NCBI GenBank assembly: GCA_011523425.1
Contig: WTGU01000120.1
Span: 18,809 to 82,808, forward strand
Origin: Alphaproteobacteria bacterium
GTDB lineage: Bacteria; Pseudomonadota; Alphaproteobacteria; UBA828
Direction of reading: 5' to 3'
Length of the DNA stretch: 64,000 nucleotides
Positions 43,358 to 51,772 of the stretch are shown one piece after another. The position numbers and the translations under genes are program-made. The notes beneath the pieces were generated by a model. It did no database searches. It had not been told where the DNA came from and saw only the letters and a program-made list of their open reading frames with translations. How positions within the stretch are numbered: the stretch's first letter is position 1; each line of letters starts with the position of its first letter.

Positions 43358-43789
43358 TTACCGCTCCACGATCGTGACGTTCCCGATCCAGCGCTGCCTG
43401 CGGCGCACGAGGCGTTCGGGCACGTCTTCCGCCTCGTAGTCGGCGACGGGCACGCGCGCCCGGTCCACGGCGAGCGGCGGGGAGAGCAGGTTCGCGTTCA
43501 TGACGGCATAGAGGCGGCCGTCGATCTCGCTCGTGGCGCAGGCCACCACGCCGCAGCGGCCGCAGACGAGAAAGGTCGCCGTCTCGTGGCCGAAGGCATA
43601 GCGGCTGACACGCTCGGGCTCGGCAAGCGTGACCGCAAGACGCGCGCCCGGCGCGGAGACATAGAGGCTGCCGTGCTTCTGGCAGAAGCTGCAGCCGCAA
43701 TGACGCGGCGAGAGGCCGCCGGCGGCGTCCACCTCGAGAGCGACGCCGATCGCGCCGCAGTGGCAGGCGCCATGCAGGGTATCGGCCAC
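43358..43789 (-). CDS. GFA family zinc-binding protein (copy 2)
   Basis: A 143-aa GFA-fold protein with cysteines in HGACHCGAIGV, HCGCSFCQKHG and VCGRCGVVAC. GTG 43789 is the only sensible in-frame start, with GGGAG 9 nt upstream. Sequence is clearly different from copy 1 at 19023, so not a recent duplication. Converges on the hydrolase gene, 11 nt apart. Actual substrate unproven. Confidence 0.75.
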   Translation of the reverse strand: MADTLHGACHCGAIGVALEVDAAGGLSPRHCGCSFCQKHGSLYVSAPGARLAVTLAEPERVSRYAFGHETATFLVCGRCGVVACATSEIDGRLYAVMNANLLSPPLAVDRARVPVADYEAEDVPERLVRRRQRWIGNVTIVER

Positions 43790-43896
43790 TGGACATTCTC
43801 CCTCTTCGCGACGATGTATTCGCACGGGCGCGCAATGACTCTCAACGGGCGATCGCGCAAGCCCGGCCGCAGCGCCAGACAACCGAGGAGCCTTCC

Positions 43897-44739
43897 ATGA
43901 GCCGCGACGAGACAAGGGCAGAGCCGACGCCCACCTACACCATGGGCTACGGGCCCGAGTTCCGGAAGATGCTGGAGCGCCGCAACGCGGCGGACTGCGC
44001 CGCGCACCTGCTGCCCCATCTCGAGCCCGGCATGCGCCTTCTCGACCTCGGCTGCGGCCCCGGCACGATCTCGGTGGGGTTGGCGGATGCAGTGGCACCC
44101 GGCGCGCTGCACGGCGTCGACATGGAAGAGACGCAGATCGAGATGGCACGGGCGGCTGCCGCGGCCGGCGGGCACGCCAACGCGACGTTCCAGACCGGCG
44201 ACGCCACCGCGCTCCCCTTCGAGGACGCGTCGTTCGACGTGGTCCACTGCCACGCCCTGCTCAACCATGCCCCGGACACGGCGGCCGTTCTGGCCGAGAT
44301 GCGGCGGGTGCTGAAGCCCGGCGGCCTCGTCTCCGCGCGGGAGGTGATCGGCGACTCCTCGCTCTTCGAGCCCGCGCTCGCGATCGGCGGGACGGGCCGT
44401 GATGCCGCGTGGGGCACGTTCCTCACGCTGCTGAGGGCCAACGGCGGCCATCCGCAGATGGGCAAGGAGTTGAAGGGTGCGCTCGTCGCGGCCGGCTTCA
44501 CGGACATCCGCGCCGGCGCGTCTTTCGAATCCTACAATTCGGCCGACGACCTCGCCTTCCTCAACGGCCTCATCACCGGCTGGTACTTCGCCCCCCGGAC
44601 CATGGAAGCGGCGATCGCGCACGGCGTGGCGAGCGAAGCGCAGTTCGACGGCTGGCGCCGCTCGCTCGAGCAGTGGATGAGCGAGCCCGGCGCCTTCGCC
44701 GCGTTCGCCTGGGGAGAGGCGATCGGCCGCAAGCCCTAG
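43897..44739 (+). CDS. UbiE-like class I SAM methyltransferase
   Basis: A 280-aa methyltransferase: motif I LLDLGCGPGTISVGLAD, then GVDMEETQIEMA, GDATALPFEDASFDVVHCH (post motif) and VLKPGGLVSAREV. The C-terminal 120 residues contain ALVAAGFTDIRAG. It is of the general small-molecule type; substrate not readable. Convergent with hyuA, 8 nt apart. Confidence 0.78.
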   Translation: MSRDETRAEPTPTYTMGYGPEFRKMLERRNAADCAAHLLPHLEPGMRLLDLGCGPGTISVGLADAVAPGALHGVDMEETQIEMARAAAAAGGHANATFQTGDATALPFEDASFDVVHCHALLNHAPDTAAVLAEMRRVLKPGGLVSAREVIGDSSLFEPALAIGGTGRDAAWGTFLTLLRANGGHPQMGKELKGALVAAGFTDIRAGASFESYNSADDLAFLNGLITGWYFAPRTMEAAIAHGVASEAQFDGWRRSLEQWMSEPGAFAAFAWGEAIGRKP

Positions 44740-44747
44740 CGGCGAGG

Positions 44748-46823
44748 TCAGGCAAGCCGTACCCGGTAGTTGCCGAGATCGTCCACGACGGCCGTGGCGT
44801 CCTCGGGCACGAGAACGGTCGTCGTCGCCTCCTCGACGATGGCCGGGCCCGCGACCCTGTGGCCGGGCGCGAGGTCGTCGCCGCGGTAGACCGGCACCGT
44901 GGCGTCGCCGACGCGGCCGGGCAGGTGGACCCGGCGCTCGCCGTAGGCGCGGGCCTCGCGCGCCGGCGCGGCGCCCGAGGCCGGTGCGAGGTCCGTCGCC
45001 GCCGGGCCGATAGCGCGCACCTTCCAGGTGGTGAACTCGACCAGGTCGTCCTCGTTCTTGATCGTGTAGATGCGCTCGTGCATGCGGTGGAAGGCATCGG
45101 CCAGCCCGGCCACGTCGGTAGCGGCGAGCGCGCCGTCCCGCGCGGCAAAGGGAACCTCGATCTCCCAAGACTGATACTGGTAGCGCCCGAGATAGGCGTA
45201 CTCGAAGCGCTGGCCTGACTCGGCGATGCCTGCGCGCGCGAGGAAGGCGCGGCCCCGCTCCATCAACGCGGCCAGCAGGCCGTTGACGCCGTCGAGATCG
45301 AAGCGCGCGGCATCGGTCACCAGCGTCGCGGTCTCCTCCCACACGATGTCGGAGATGAGGCCGCCGAAGGCGCTCAGCCCGGCGGAGAACTTTGGCACCA
45401 TGTAGCCGGTGACGCCGAGCACCCGCGCCATCTGCCCCATGTGGAGCGCAGTGGCGCCGCCGCCGGCGACGAAGTAGCTCTCGCGCGGGTCGATCCCCTC
45501 CTGCACGGTGATATCCTCGATCGCGGCGATCATGGTGTGATCGACCGTGCTGGCGATGGCGCGGGCCGCGGCGGCGAGCTCGATGCCGAGCGCGTCGGCG
45601 ATGGTGCCGACGGCCCTCTCCGCAGCGTCCCTGTCGAGCCGCATGCGGCCGCCGAGGAAGTAGTCGGGGTCGATGATGCCGAGCACCACGTCGGCGTCGG
45701 TCACGGTGGGCCGCGTGCCGCCGAGCCCGTAGCAGGCGGGGCCGGGGTCTGCGCCGGCGCTCTCCGGCCCGACCCGCAGCAGGCCGCCCGCATCGACGTG
45801 GGCGATGGAGCCGCCGCCGGCCCCTACCGAGCGCACGTCGACCTTGGGGATGCCCAGCATGTCGAACTCGGTCAGCATCGCCTCCGGCGAGATGACGAGC
45901 TGGCCGTCGCGAACCGCCGAGACGTCGAACGAGGTGCCGCCCATGTCCACGACCACGAGGTCGGGCGCGTCCGCGAGCCGGCGCGCCGCCACCGGCGCCA
46001 GCGTCGGCCCGGACATGACGCTGTAGATCGGGCGCTCCGCGATCTCCTCCGGCGGCATCATGCCGCCGAGGCAGTTCGCGATCATCAGCTCGCTCTGATA
46101 GCCGCTCTCCCTGAGGCCCCGCTCCAGCGCCTGGACGTAGGCGCTCACCACGGGCCTGAGCGCGGCGTCGATTGCCGCCGAGACGCCGCGGCGGTACTCG
46201 CGGGCGATGGGGTTGAGCCGGTGGCTCAGCGTCACCGGCACCTCGGGCCAGGCGGCGCGGACGATCTCGCCCACCCGCCGCTCGTGCTCGCCGTTCACCA
46301 CCGACCAGAGCAGGCAGACGGCGACCGCCTCGACGCCGAGCTGACGGAAATCCTCGACCGCAGCAAGAACGTCGTTCTCGGCAAGCGGCGCGCGCTCGGT
46401 GCCGGTGGTGTCGATGCGCCCGCGCACGCCCCGCGTCCTCGGCCGGGGCACGAAGGGCTCGGGATACGAGAGGCGCCAGCGGAAGGGCGGCTTGCGGGGC
46501 GCCTCGCGCAGCGTGAGGATGTCGCGGAAGCCGTGGGTGCAGATCAGCCCCACGGCCGCGTGCTTGCCTTCCAGCAGCGCGTTGGTCGAGACCGTCGTGC
46601 CGTGGACGATGCGCTCCACCCGCGCCATGAAGTCCGGCAGCGCCAGCCCGCACCCCTCCGCCGCCAGCGCCAGCGCGTTCATGAAGCCCTGCTCGAAAGC
46701 GCCGGGGGTGGACGGGGTCTTGAAGATCCGTAGGTCCTGCGCGTCGTCAGAGACCACGCAGTCGGTGAACGTGCCGCCGATGTCGATGCAGACCCGATAG
46801 CGTTCGGGCGTGGGTTGGCCCAT
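44748..46823 (-). CDS. hyuA: Hydantoinase/oxoprolinase-family subunit A, ATP-dependent
   Basis: A 691-aa HyuA-type protein. The ATP-binding N-terminus reads CIDIGGTFTDCVV, with VERIVHGTTVSTNALLEGK following. The second phosphate-binding set is LVVVDMGGTSFDVSAV, with SVGAGGGSIAHVD and GADPGPACYGLGGTRPTVTDAD further on. Family members (N-methylhydantoinase, 5-oxoprolinase, acetone and acetophenone carboxylase) phosphorylate an amide or ketone oxygen before hydrolysis or carboxylation. The ATG follows directly on the hyuB stop (TAG-ATG), so A and B are coupled. They are downstream of the PEP mutase fusion in one operon, which is atypical. Confidence 0.85.
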   Translation of the reverse strand: MGQPTPERYRVCIDIGGTFTDCVVSDDAQDLRIFKTPSTPGAFEQGFMNALALAAEGCGLALPDFMARVERIVHGTTVSTNALLEGKHAAVGLICTHGFRDILTLREAPRKPPFRWRLSYPEPFVPRPRTRGVRGRIDTTGTERAPLAENDVLAAVEDFRQLGVEAVAVCLLWSVVNGEHERRVGEIVRAAWPEVPVTLSHRLNPIAREYRRGVSAAIDAALRPVVSAYVQALERGLRESGYQSELMIANCLGGMMPPEEIAERPIYSVMSGPTLAPVAARRLADAPDLVVVDMGGTSFDVSAVRDGQLVISPEAMLTEFDMLGIPKVDVRSVGAGGGSIAHVDAGGLLRVGPESAGADPGPACYGLGGTRPTVTDADVVLGIIDPDYFLGGRMRLDRDAAERAVGTIADALGIELAAAARAIASTVDHTMIAAIEDITVQEGIDPRESYFVAGGGATALHMGQMARVLGVTGYMVPKFSAGLSAFGGLISDIVWEETATLVTDAARFDLDGVNGLLAALMERGRAFLARAGIAESGQRFEYAYLGRYQYQSWEIEVPFAARDGALAATDVAGLADAFHRMHERIYTIKNEDDLVEFTTWKVRAIGPAATDLAPASGAAPAREARAYGERRVHLPGRVGDATVPVYRGDDLAPGHRVAGPAIVEEATTTVLVPEDATAVVDDLGNYRVRLA

Positions 46824-48674
46824 CTAGCCGCCGGCCCCGCCGCCCTGCGCTTGCCGCCGCCGCGCTGTCTCCCGGCCGTCGACCTCGTGCGTGATGCCGT
46901 CGGGCGCGAGCCGCAGCGCGACGGCATAGACCTCCTCCGCCTTCTCCTTGCTGAGCCAGCCGTTGTCGACGGCGCGGGCGACGGCCGCGGGCTCGCGCCG
47001 CGTCGGCTCGCCGTAGCCGCCGCCGGCCGTGGTGACGAAGCGGAACATCTCGCCGGGGGCGCAGCGCTCCTCGTGGAAGGAGGGGAGCGTCACCAGGGCG
47101 CCGTCCGCGCCGCGTTTCTGGTTGACCGACGGCGCCCCGTCGCCGCCGCCGCGCACGCCCTTCGAGGGATAGGTGTCGCCGTCGCTGCAGTAGACCGCCG
47201 TCATCTCGCCGGCGACGGGGCCGTAGACCGCGAGCGTGCCCGGCGCGCCGTCCCATTCCCCGTGGCCCAGCGTGTCGACGGCGAGCTCGCGGCACTCGAA
47301 GAGGATCGGGAACATGCTCTCGTCGACCTCGGTGGGCGAGAGGATCTGCATGCCGCCGTCCACCGGGCCGCCGTAGGTAATCCAGCCGTCATGGCCGGGC
47401 AGCCCCGGCCCGCCGCCGAAGCCAATGAACATCTGGTTGACGTAGGCCTGGCCGTCGCGGCGCGGGTCCTCGCCCGAGATCACGGCGAGGCCGAGCGCCT
47501 GCTGGTAGCCGCCTTCCGCCATGCCGTGGGTCGGCCCGATCTGGGCGAAGCAGCAGGAGACGGCGTTCACCAGCCGGTCGGTGACGTTGGTGGTCGCGAC
47601 CGAGGTGCCCACCGGATAGCGCGGCCGGCCAACGATGCAGTTGTCGCGCAGCAGCACCCTTATGCGCCGCGCGCTGCCCTCGTTGTGGGGGATGGTGTGG
47701 TCGATGTTGTAGAAGACGCCGGCGCGGCAGGCGGCGATGGAGCAGGTCTCGCTCAGGTTCAGCCCGCCGGGGATGCAGTCGATGTTGTCGCGCACGTCGA
47801 CCGTGATCAGCGCCTCCTCGGGATCGACGGTCACGGACGCCCTGACCGGAATCCCCTCGTCGGCGACGCCCGGCAGGGGATCGTGCCGGTTCTCGTAGGA
47901 CCAGGTGCCCGCCGGCAGCGTCCCGATGGCGGCGGCCGCGCGGCGCTCGCCATAGGCCATCCAGGCCTCGACGAAGGCGGCGACGGTCTCGGTGCCGTAC
48001 TTCTCGACCAGCTCCCTGATGCGTCGCTCGGCGGTGCGGCAGGCGCCGACCTGCGCGAGGTAGTCGCCGTACCAGAGGTCGGGCACCCGCACCTTCATCC
48101 GGGCCATGCGGATGATGTCGCGGATCTCACGGTAGCCGCGCTCGACGCGCACGCCGGGGAAGTGCAGCCCCTCCTCGTAGATGGTCTTGGCGTAGGGCAG
48201 GTAGGTCGACGGAATCGGCGCGCCGACGTCGGCGTGGTGGGCGCGGCTGACGGTCCAGAAGAGCGGCTTGCCGTCGAAGAAGACCGGCACGCAGAGGGTG
48301 AGGTCGGCGTGGTGGGTGACGCCGGTATAGGGGCAGTTGTTGAGGAAGGCGTCGCCCTCCTCGATGTCGTCGAAGAGCTCCGTGAGCGGCCGGGTGGTGA
48401 GGTCGATCGCCGCCGCGTGCACCGGGATGCACTCCTCGATGCAGACGAGGCGGTGGTCGTAGGTGAGGATGGCGCACGACATGTCGCGTGCGATCTTGAT
48501 GACGCCCGACTTGCTGGCGCGCAGCACGCCGTTGCTCATCTCGCGCAGGATGGCGCTGAAGCGGCTGGAAAGCACCGAGAGCATCATCGGGTCGAAGTCC
48601 GGCGCCGGCGCCTCGCCGATGCCGTCTCCACCGACGACGATGGTGTCGGCCGGGAACGGGGCCTGATCGTCCAT
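46824..48674 (-). CDS. hyuB: Hydantoinase/oxoprolinase-family subunit B
   Basis: A 616-aa HyuB-type protein. It shows the family's LSSRFSAILREMSNGVLRAS, HHADLTLCVPVFFDGKPL, DNIDCIPGGLNLSE and GGGYGEPTRREP stretches. The latter, near the C-terminus, is the usual GGGGYGDP-like end. It forms the hydrolase or carboxylase partner of HyuA. ATG 48674 is 5 nt after the PEP-mutase fusion stop. The C-terminus ends in low-complexity QAQGGGAGG. Confidence 0.85.
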   Translation of the reverse strand: MDDQAPFPADTIVVGGDGIGEAPAPDFDPMMLSVLSSRFSAILREMSNGVLRASKSGVIKIARDMSCAILTYDHRLVCIEECIPVHAAAIDLTTRPLTELFDDIEEGDAFLNNCPYTGVTHHADLTLCVPVFFDGKPLFWTVSRAHHADVGAPIPSTYLPYAKTIYEEGLHFPGVRVERGYREIRDIIRMARMKVRVPDLWYGDYLAQVGACRTAERRIRELVEKYGTETVAAFVEAWMAYGERRAAAAIGTLPAGTWSYENRHDPLPGVADEGIPVRASVTVDPEEALITVDVRDNIDCIPGGLNLSETCSIAACRAGVFYNIDHTIPHNEGSARRIRVLLRDNCIVGRPRYPVGTSVATTNVTDRLVNAVSCCFAQIGPTHGMAEGGYQQALGLAVISGEDPRRDGQAYVNQMFIGFGGGPGLPGHDGWITYGGPVDGGMQILSPTEVDESMFPILFECRELAVDTLGHGEWDGAPGTLAVYGPVAGEMTAVYCSDGDTYPSKGVRGGGDGAPSVNQKRGADGALVTLPSFHEERCAPGEMFRFVTTAGGGYGEPTRREPAAVARAVDNGWLSKEKAEEVYAVALRLAPDGITHEVDGRETARRRQAQGGGAGG

Positions 48675-48679
48675 GCCGG

Positions 48680-50377
48680 CTACACCAGATTGCGCAGGGA
48701 CGCGAGGTCGAAGGCGTCGTCCACGTCGAGCCAGTGGCCGGTGACGTAGAGGACGTCGACGGCCACGCCCCGGCCGATCAGGCGGGCGAAGAGCTCCGGC
48801 AGGTCGGCCTTGTCCAGGGTGCCGTCCTTCACCATGGCATCCAGCTCGGCCCGCACCTCTGCTGCGCCCTCGGCGCTCAGCCTGGTGAGGCCGATAAACT
48901 CGCCGTGGGCGTCGTCTGCGCCGGCGCTGTCGCTCCAGATCGCCTCCAGCGTCACGCGCTCGTCGTCGAGGTAGCTGCCGGTGAAGGGCCGCGAGCAGCG
49001 CACCCAGTCGACGGCGCGGTCGGGCGCGCGGGAGGAATCCGTCCGCCGCCTCGCGTCCACCACCGTCACGATGTCGCCGTCTGCGGCGAGGAGGCCGTCC
49101 AGCAGATGGCGGCGGAAGAGAATGTCGCCGTAGGAGATGAGGCACGGCCCGTAGAGGCGGCCCTCGGCGCAGGCCAGCGAGGCGGCCTCGCCGGTCTCGT
49201 CGTAGCGGTCGTTGTCGACCGCCTCGATCCCGGCAAGGGCGATCGCCTCCTTGCAGTAGCCGCGCACCACCGTGACGTCGCGCAGGCCGCTCTTGTTGAG
49301 GGTGCGGATGAGGCGCTGGAGCAGGGGCTCGCCGCGCACGTCGATCATGCACTTGGGCCGCCGCTCGGTGAGCGGGCCGAGCGCTGTGCCGCGCGAGGCC
49401 GCGAGCAGGATCGCGCGATAACCGCCGCCGGCGGCGAGGTAGCGGGCCTCGGCCGCTGCGAGCTCCGCCTGGCCCGTGAGCTCGAACACCTCCCGCACCG
49501 GCGTGATCTCGCCTTCGACGGCGGTGAGCGATTCGCTCTCCTTGATGGCCCGGCTGACCTGACGCATCGCCGTGACCGCCGCCCGCATGTTGTGATTGGC
49601 CCAGATGACCATGGAGACGCCGGCCTCGCGGAACGCCTGGGTCGGCGTCCGGTGATACATGGTCGGCACGATCACCACCGGCGCGCGGGCGCCCCACGAG
49701 GCGCAGAAGTCGGTGATCTCGTCGGCGGTCTCCCGCTTGGAGTGGATCAGCACCGCGTCGGCGCCGGCCCGCTGGTAGGCCTCGGCGCGGCGCAGCGCCT
49801 CGTCCATGCCCCAGCCGGCGATCAGCGCCTCGACGCGGGCGACGAGCTGGAAGTCGTCGTCGCTCTGACTGTCTTTGCCTGCCTTGATGCGGCCGCAGAA
49901 CTCGTCCACGTCCGCCAGCGGCTGGTTCTCGCCGATGAACGAGTTGGTCTTGGGGAAGAGCTTGTCCTCGATGCAGACGCCGGCGATGCCGCGCTGGCAG
50001 AGCTTCCTCACCAGGCGGCGCACGTTGTTGAAGTTGCCGTAGCCGGTGTCGCCGTCCACGAGGATCGGTATCGCGGTGGCGTCCGCCATGAACTCCAGCA
50101 TCTCGAGCACCTGGGTCCACGAGGCCTCGTTGCTGTCGCGCACGCCGAGCGCCGCCGACATCGAGAGGCCCGAAGCCCAGACGCCCTCGAAGCCGGCCTC
50201 CTCAACGATCTTGGCGGAGAGACCGTTGTGCGCCTCCATGATGAAGGCGAGCGCGGGGGACTGCAGCAGGTCGCGCAGCCGCGTCGTCTTGGCGGGCGCC
50301 TCTGCCCGGGCGCTGCCGATGGGGAGAGTCCGTGCCATGGTGGATAGCCGCTTCGTCGCCTGTTCGTCCATGAACAT
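48680..50377 (-). CDS. pepM: Phosphoenolpyruvate mutase fused to a nucleotidyltransferase-like domain
   Basis: A 565-aa two-domain protein. Residues about 33-300 match PEP mutase very closely: [28 protein letters not shown] (Mg-binding Asp 108/110), and the diagnostic [10 protein letters not shown] at 137-146. It makes the C-P bond by converting PEP to phosphonopyruvate. Residues about 320-565 resemble the CTP:phosphonate cytidylyltransferase PntC ([20 protein letters not shown]), but the signature AAGxGxRL is AASRGTAL: Gly 328 position is Ser and the Arg at 332 is Ala. The start is uncertain, MFMDEQ at 50377 or ATG 50338. First gene of a tight operon with hyuB and hyuA. No phosphonopyruvate decarboxylase or AEP transaminase is in the window. 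Confidence 0.88.
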   Translation of the reverse strand: MFMDEQATKRLSTMARTLPIGSARAEAPAKTTRLRDLLQSPALAFIMEAHNGLSAKIVEEAGFEGVWASGLSMSAALGVRDSNEASWTQVLEMLEFMADATAIPILVDGDTGYGNFNNVRRLVRKLCQRGIAGVCIEDKLFPKTNSFIGENQPLADVDEFCGRIKAGKDSQSDDDFQLVARVEALIAGWGMDEALRRAEAYQRAGADAVLIHSKRETADEITDFCASWGARAPVVIVPTMYHRTPTQAFREAGVSMVIWANHNMRAAVTAMRQVSRAIKESESLTAVEGEITPVREVFELTGQAELAAAEARYLAAGGGYRAILLAASRGTALGPLTERRPKCMIDVRGEPLLQRLIRTLNKSGLRDVTVVRGYCKEAIALAGIEAVDNDRYDETGEAASLACAEGRLYGPCLISYGDILFRRHLLDGLLAADGDIVTVVDARRRTDSSRAPDRAVDWVRCSRPFTGSYLDDERVTLEAIWSDSAGADDAHGEFIGLTRLSAEGAAEVRAELDAMVKDGTLDKADLPELFARLIGRGVAVDVLYVTGHWLDVDDAFDLASLRNLV

Positions 50378-50542
50378 GCGGTATCACGATGATATAAAAG
50401 GGTAACGACAAGCCGGTGCCGATGCAACGCGGCGCCTCATGTCCTTCCCTTATCGGGAGTCCCGCGCGACGGTGCATCGCGAACCACGAGAATGCGCCGG
50501 CCCCGCGGCGCCTCCCGGCGCGATCTGAGAAGACGGAGCCGC
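50378..50542. promoter_or_regulatory. Divergent spacer between the PEP mutase operon and the aminotransferase
   Basis: 165 nt between divergent genes. An AT-rich patch (GATGATATAAAAGGGTAACG, 50388-50407) stands out in GC-rich surroundings and is a likely promoter for the leftward operon. I could not fit an unambiguous -35/-10 pair. Confidence 0.4.
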
Positions 50543-51709
50543 ATGTCAGCAGTCGATCACGACCCTATCGCCTTCATCGACCTCGGCGCGCAGTACCGGC
50601 GCCTGAGGCAGGACATCGACTCCGCCATCGAAGGGGTTCTCGAGGACGGCCGCTTCGTCATGGGGCCGGCGGTGGCCGGGCTGGAGACGGCGCTCGCGGC
50701 GCGCGCCGGCGCGGCCACCGCCGTCACCTGCGCGAGCGGCACCGACGCCCTGCTGATCGCGCTGATGGCCGAAGGAATCGGCCCCGGCGACGCTGTCTTC
50801 GTGCCGGGCTTCACTTTCCCCGCGACGGCGGGCGTGGTGGCGCTGCTGGGTGCCGCGCCTGTCTTCGTGGACGTCGAGGACGCGAGCTGCCTGATGGGCG
50901 CGAACGATCTTGCCGCGAGGGTTGCCCGCACGGCGGCGGAGGGGAGGCTCGTTCCGAAGGCGGTGATCGCGGTGGACCTGTTCGGCCAGGCGGCGGACTA
51001 CGAGACGCTCGCGCCGCTCGCGGCGGAGCACGGGATGCTGCTGATCGACGACGCGGCCCAGAGCTTCGGCGGGGCGAGCGGCGGCCGGCCCGTCGGCGCG
51101 CTCGCACCGGTCACCACCACCAGCTTCTATCCGGCCAAGCCGCTCGGCTGCTATGGCGACGGCGGCGCCCTCTTCACCGACGACGAGGCGCGCGCGGCCC
51201 GCTGGCGCTCGATCCGCGAGCACGGCGCGGGCGCCGGCAAGTACGACATCGTTCGTATCGGCCTCAACAGCCGCATGGATACGCTGCAGGCGGCGATCCT
51301 GCAGGTGAAGCTCGCCGCCTTCGACGCCGAGATCGAAGCGCGCGAGCGGGTCGCGGGGTGGTACGATTCGGCACTGGCCGGCGTCGTCGAACTGCCGGGC
51401 CGGCTGCCCGGACGGCGCTCGACCTGGGCGCAATACACGATCCGGCTGCCGCGCCGCGACGCGGTGCAAACGGCGCTCGCGGAGCGGGGCGTCCCGACAG
51501 CGGTCCATTACCCGGTGCCGATGCACCTGCAGCCGGCCTACGACGCCGCCGGCTCCGGCCCCGGCTCCCTGCCGGTCAGCGAACGGCTGAGCCGGCAGGT
51601 TCTCAGCCTGCCCATGCACCCCGACCTCGACGAGGCCACGGCAGGGCGGATCGCCGCCGCGGTGCGGGATGCCGTGCGCGATGTTATGCGCGACGCGGCG
51701 GGGGCCTGA
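50543..51709 (+). CDS. DegT/DnrJ/EryC1/StrS-family PLP aminotransferase
   Basis: A 388-aa PLP aminotransferase. FIDLGAQYRRLRQDID and EDGRFVMGP open it, ASGTDALLIALMA binds the phosphate, DDAAQSFGG gives the cofactor Asp, and the internal aldimine Lys is 199 in SFYPAKPLGCYGDGG. The pattern FYPAKPLGxYGDGG is typical of nucleotide-sugar 3- or 4-aminotransferases (WbpE-like). ATG 50543 is the start. Divergent from the PEP mutase operon; with the MFS gene it may belong to the same pathway, possibly aminating a phosphonate or sugar intermediate, which is inference. Confidence 0.8.
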   Translation: MSAVDHDPIAFIDLGAQYRRLRQDIDSAIEGVLEDGRFVMGPAVAGLETALAARAGAATAVTCASGTDALLIALMAEGIGPGDAVFVPGFTFPATAGVVALLGAAPVFVDVEDASCLMGANDLAARVARTAAEGRLVPKAVIAVDLFGQAADYETLAPLAAEHGMLLIDDAAQSFGGASGGRPVGALAPVTTTSFYPAKPLGCYGDGGALFTDDEARAARWRSIREHGAGAGKYDIVRIGLNSRMDTLQAAILQVKLAAFDAEIEARERVAGWYDSALAGVVELPGRLPGRRSTWAQYTIRLPRRDAVQTALAERGVPTAVHYPVPMHLQPAYDAAGSGPGSLPVSERLSRQVLSLPMHPDLDEATAGRIAAAVRDAVRDVMRDAAGA

Positions 51710-51772
51710 AGGCGGCCCGATGGCGGAGGGCGGCACACCGGCGGTCGGGCGGCCGGGATTCCGAGGCCGCTC

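Noticed and set aside
19023..43789. The two GFA genes as dedicated formaldehyde detoxification for Tdm
   Set aside because: Neither lies in the TMAO operon, they are only distantly alike, and most GFA proteins lack proven activity; kept only as a possibility.
43498..46653. A 1051-codon minus-strand open frame
   Set aside because: Overlaps hyuA in another frame; the translation is Arg/Ala/Gly-rich and shows no domain, whereas hyuA is well conserved.
46824..50120. Possible giant fusion of hyuB with an upstream 480-codon extension
   Set aside because: The extension runs through the PEP mutase gene in another frame; hyuB has its own ATG at 48674 just after the fusion gene stop.
48680..50377. 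Isocitrate lyase or methylisocitrate lyase as identity of the PEP mutase domain
   Set aside because: The EDKxFPKxNS motif and the surrounding sequence are specific to PEP mutase rather than the lyases (KKCGH type).
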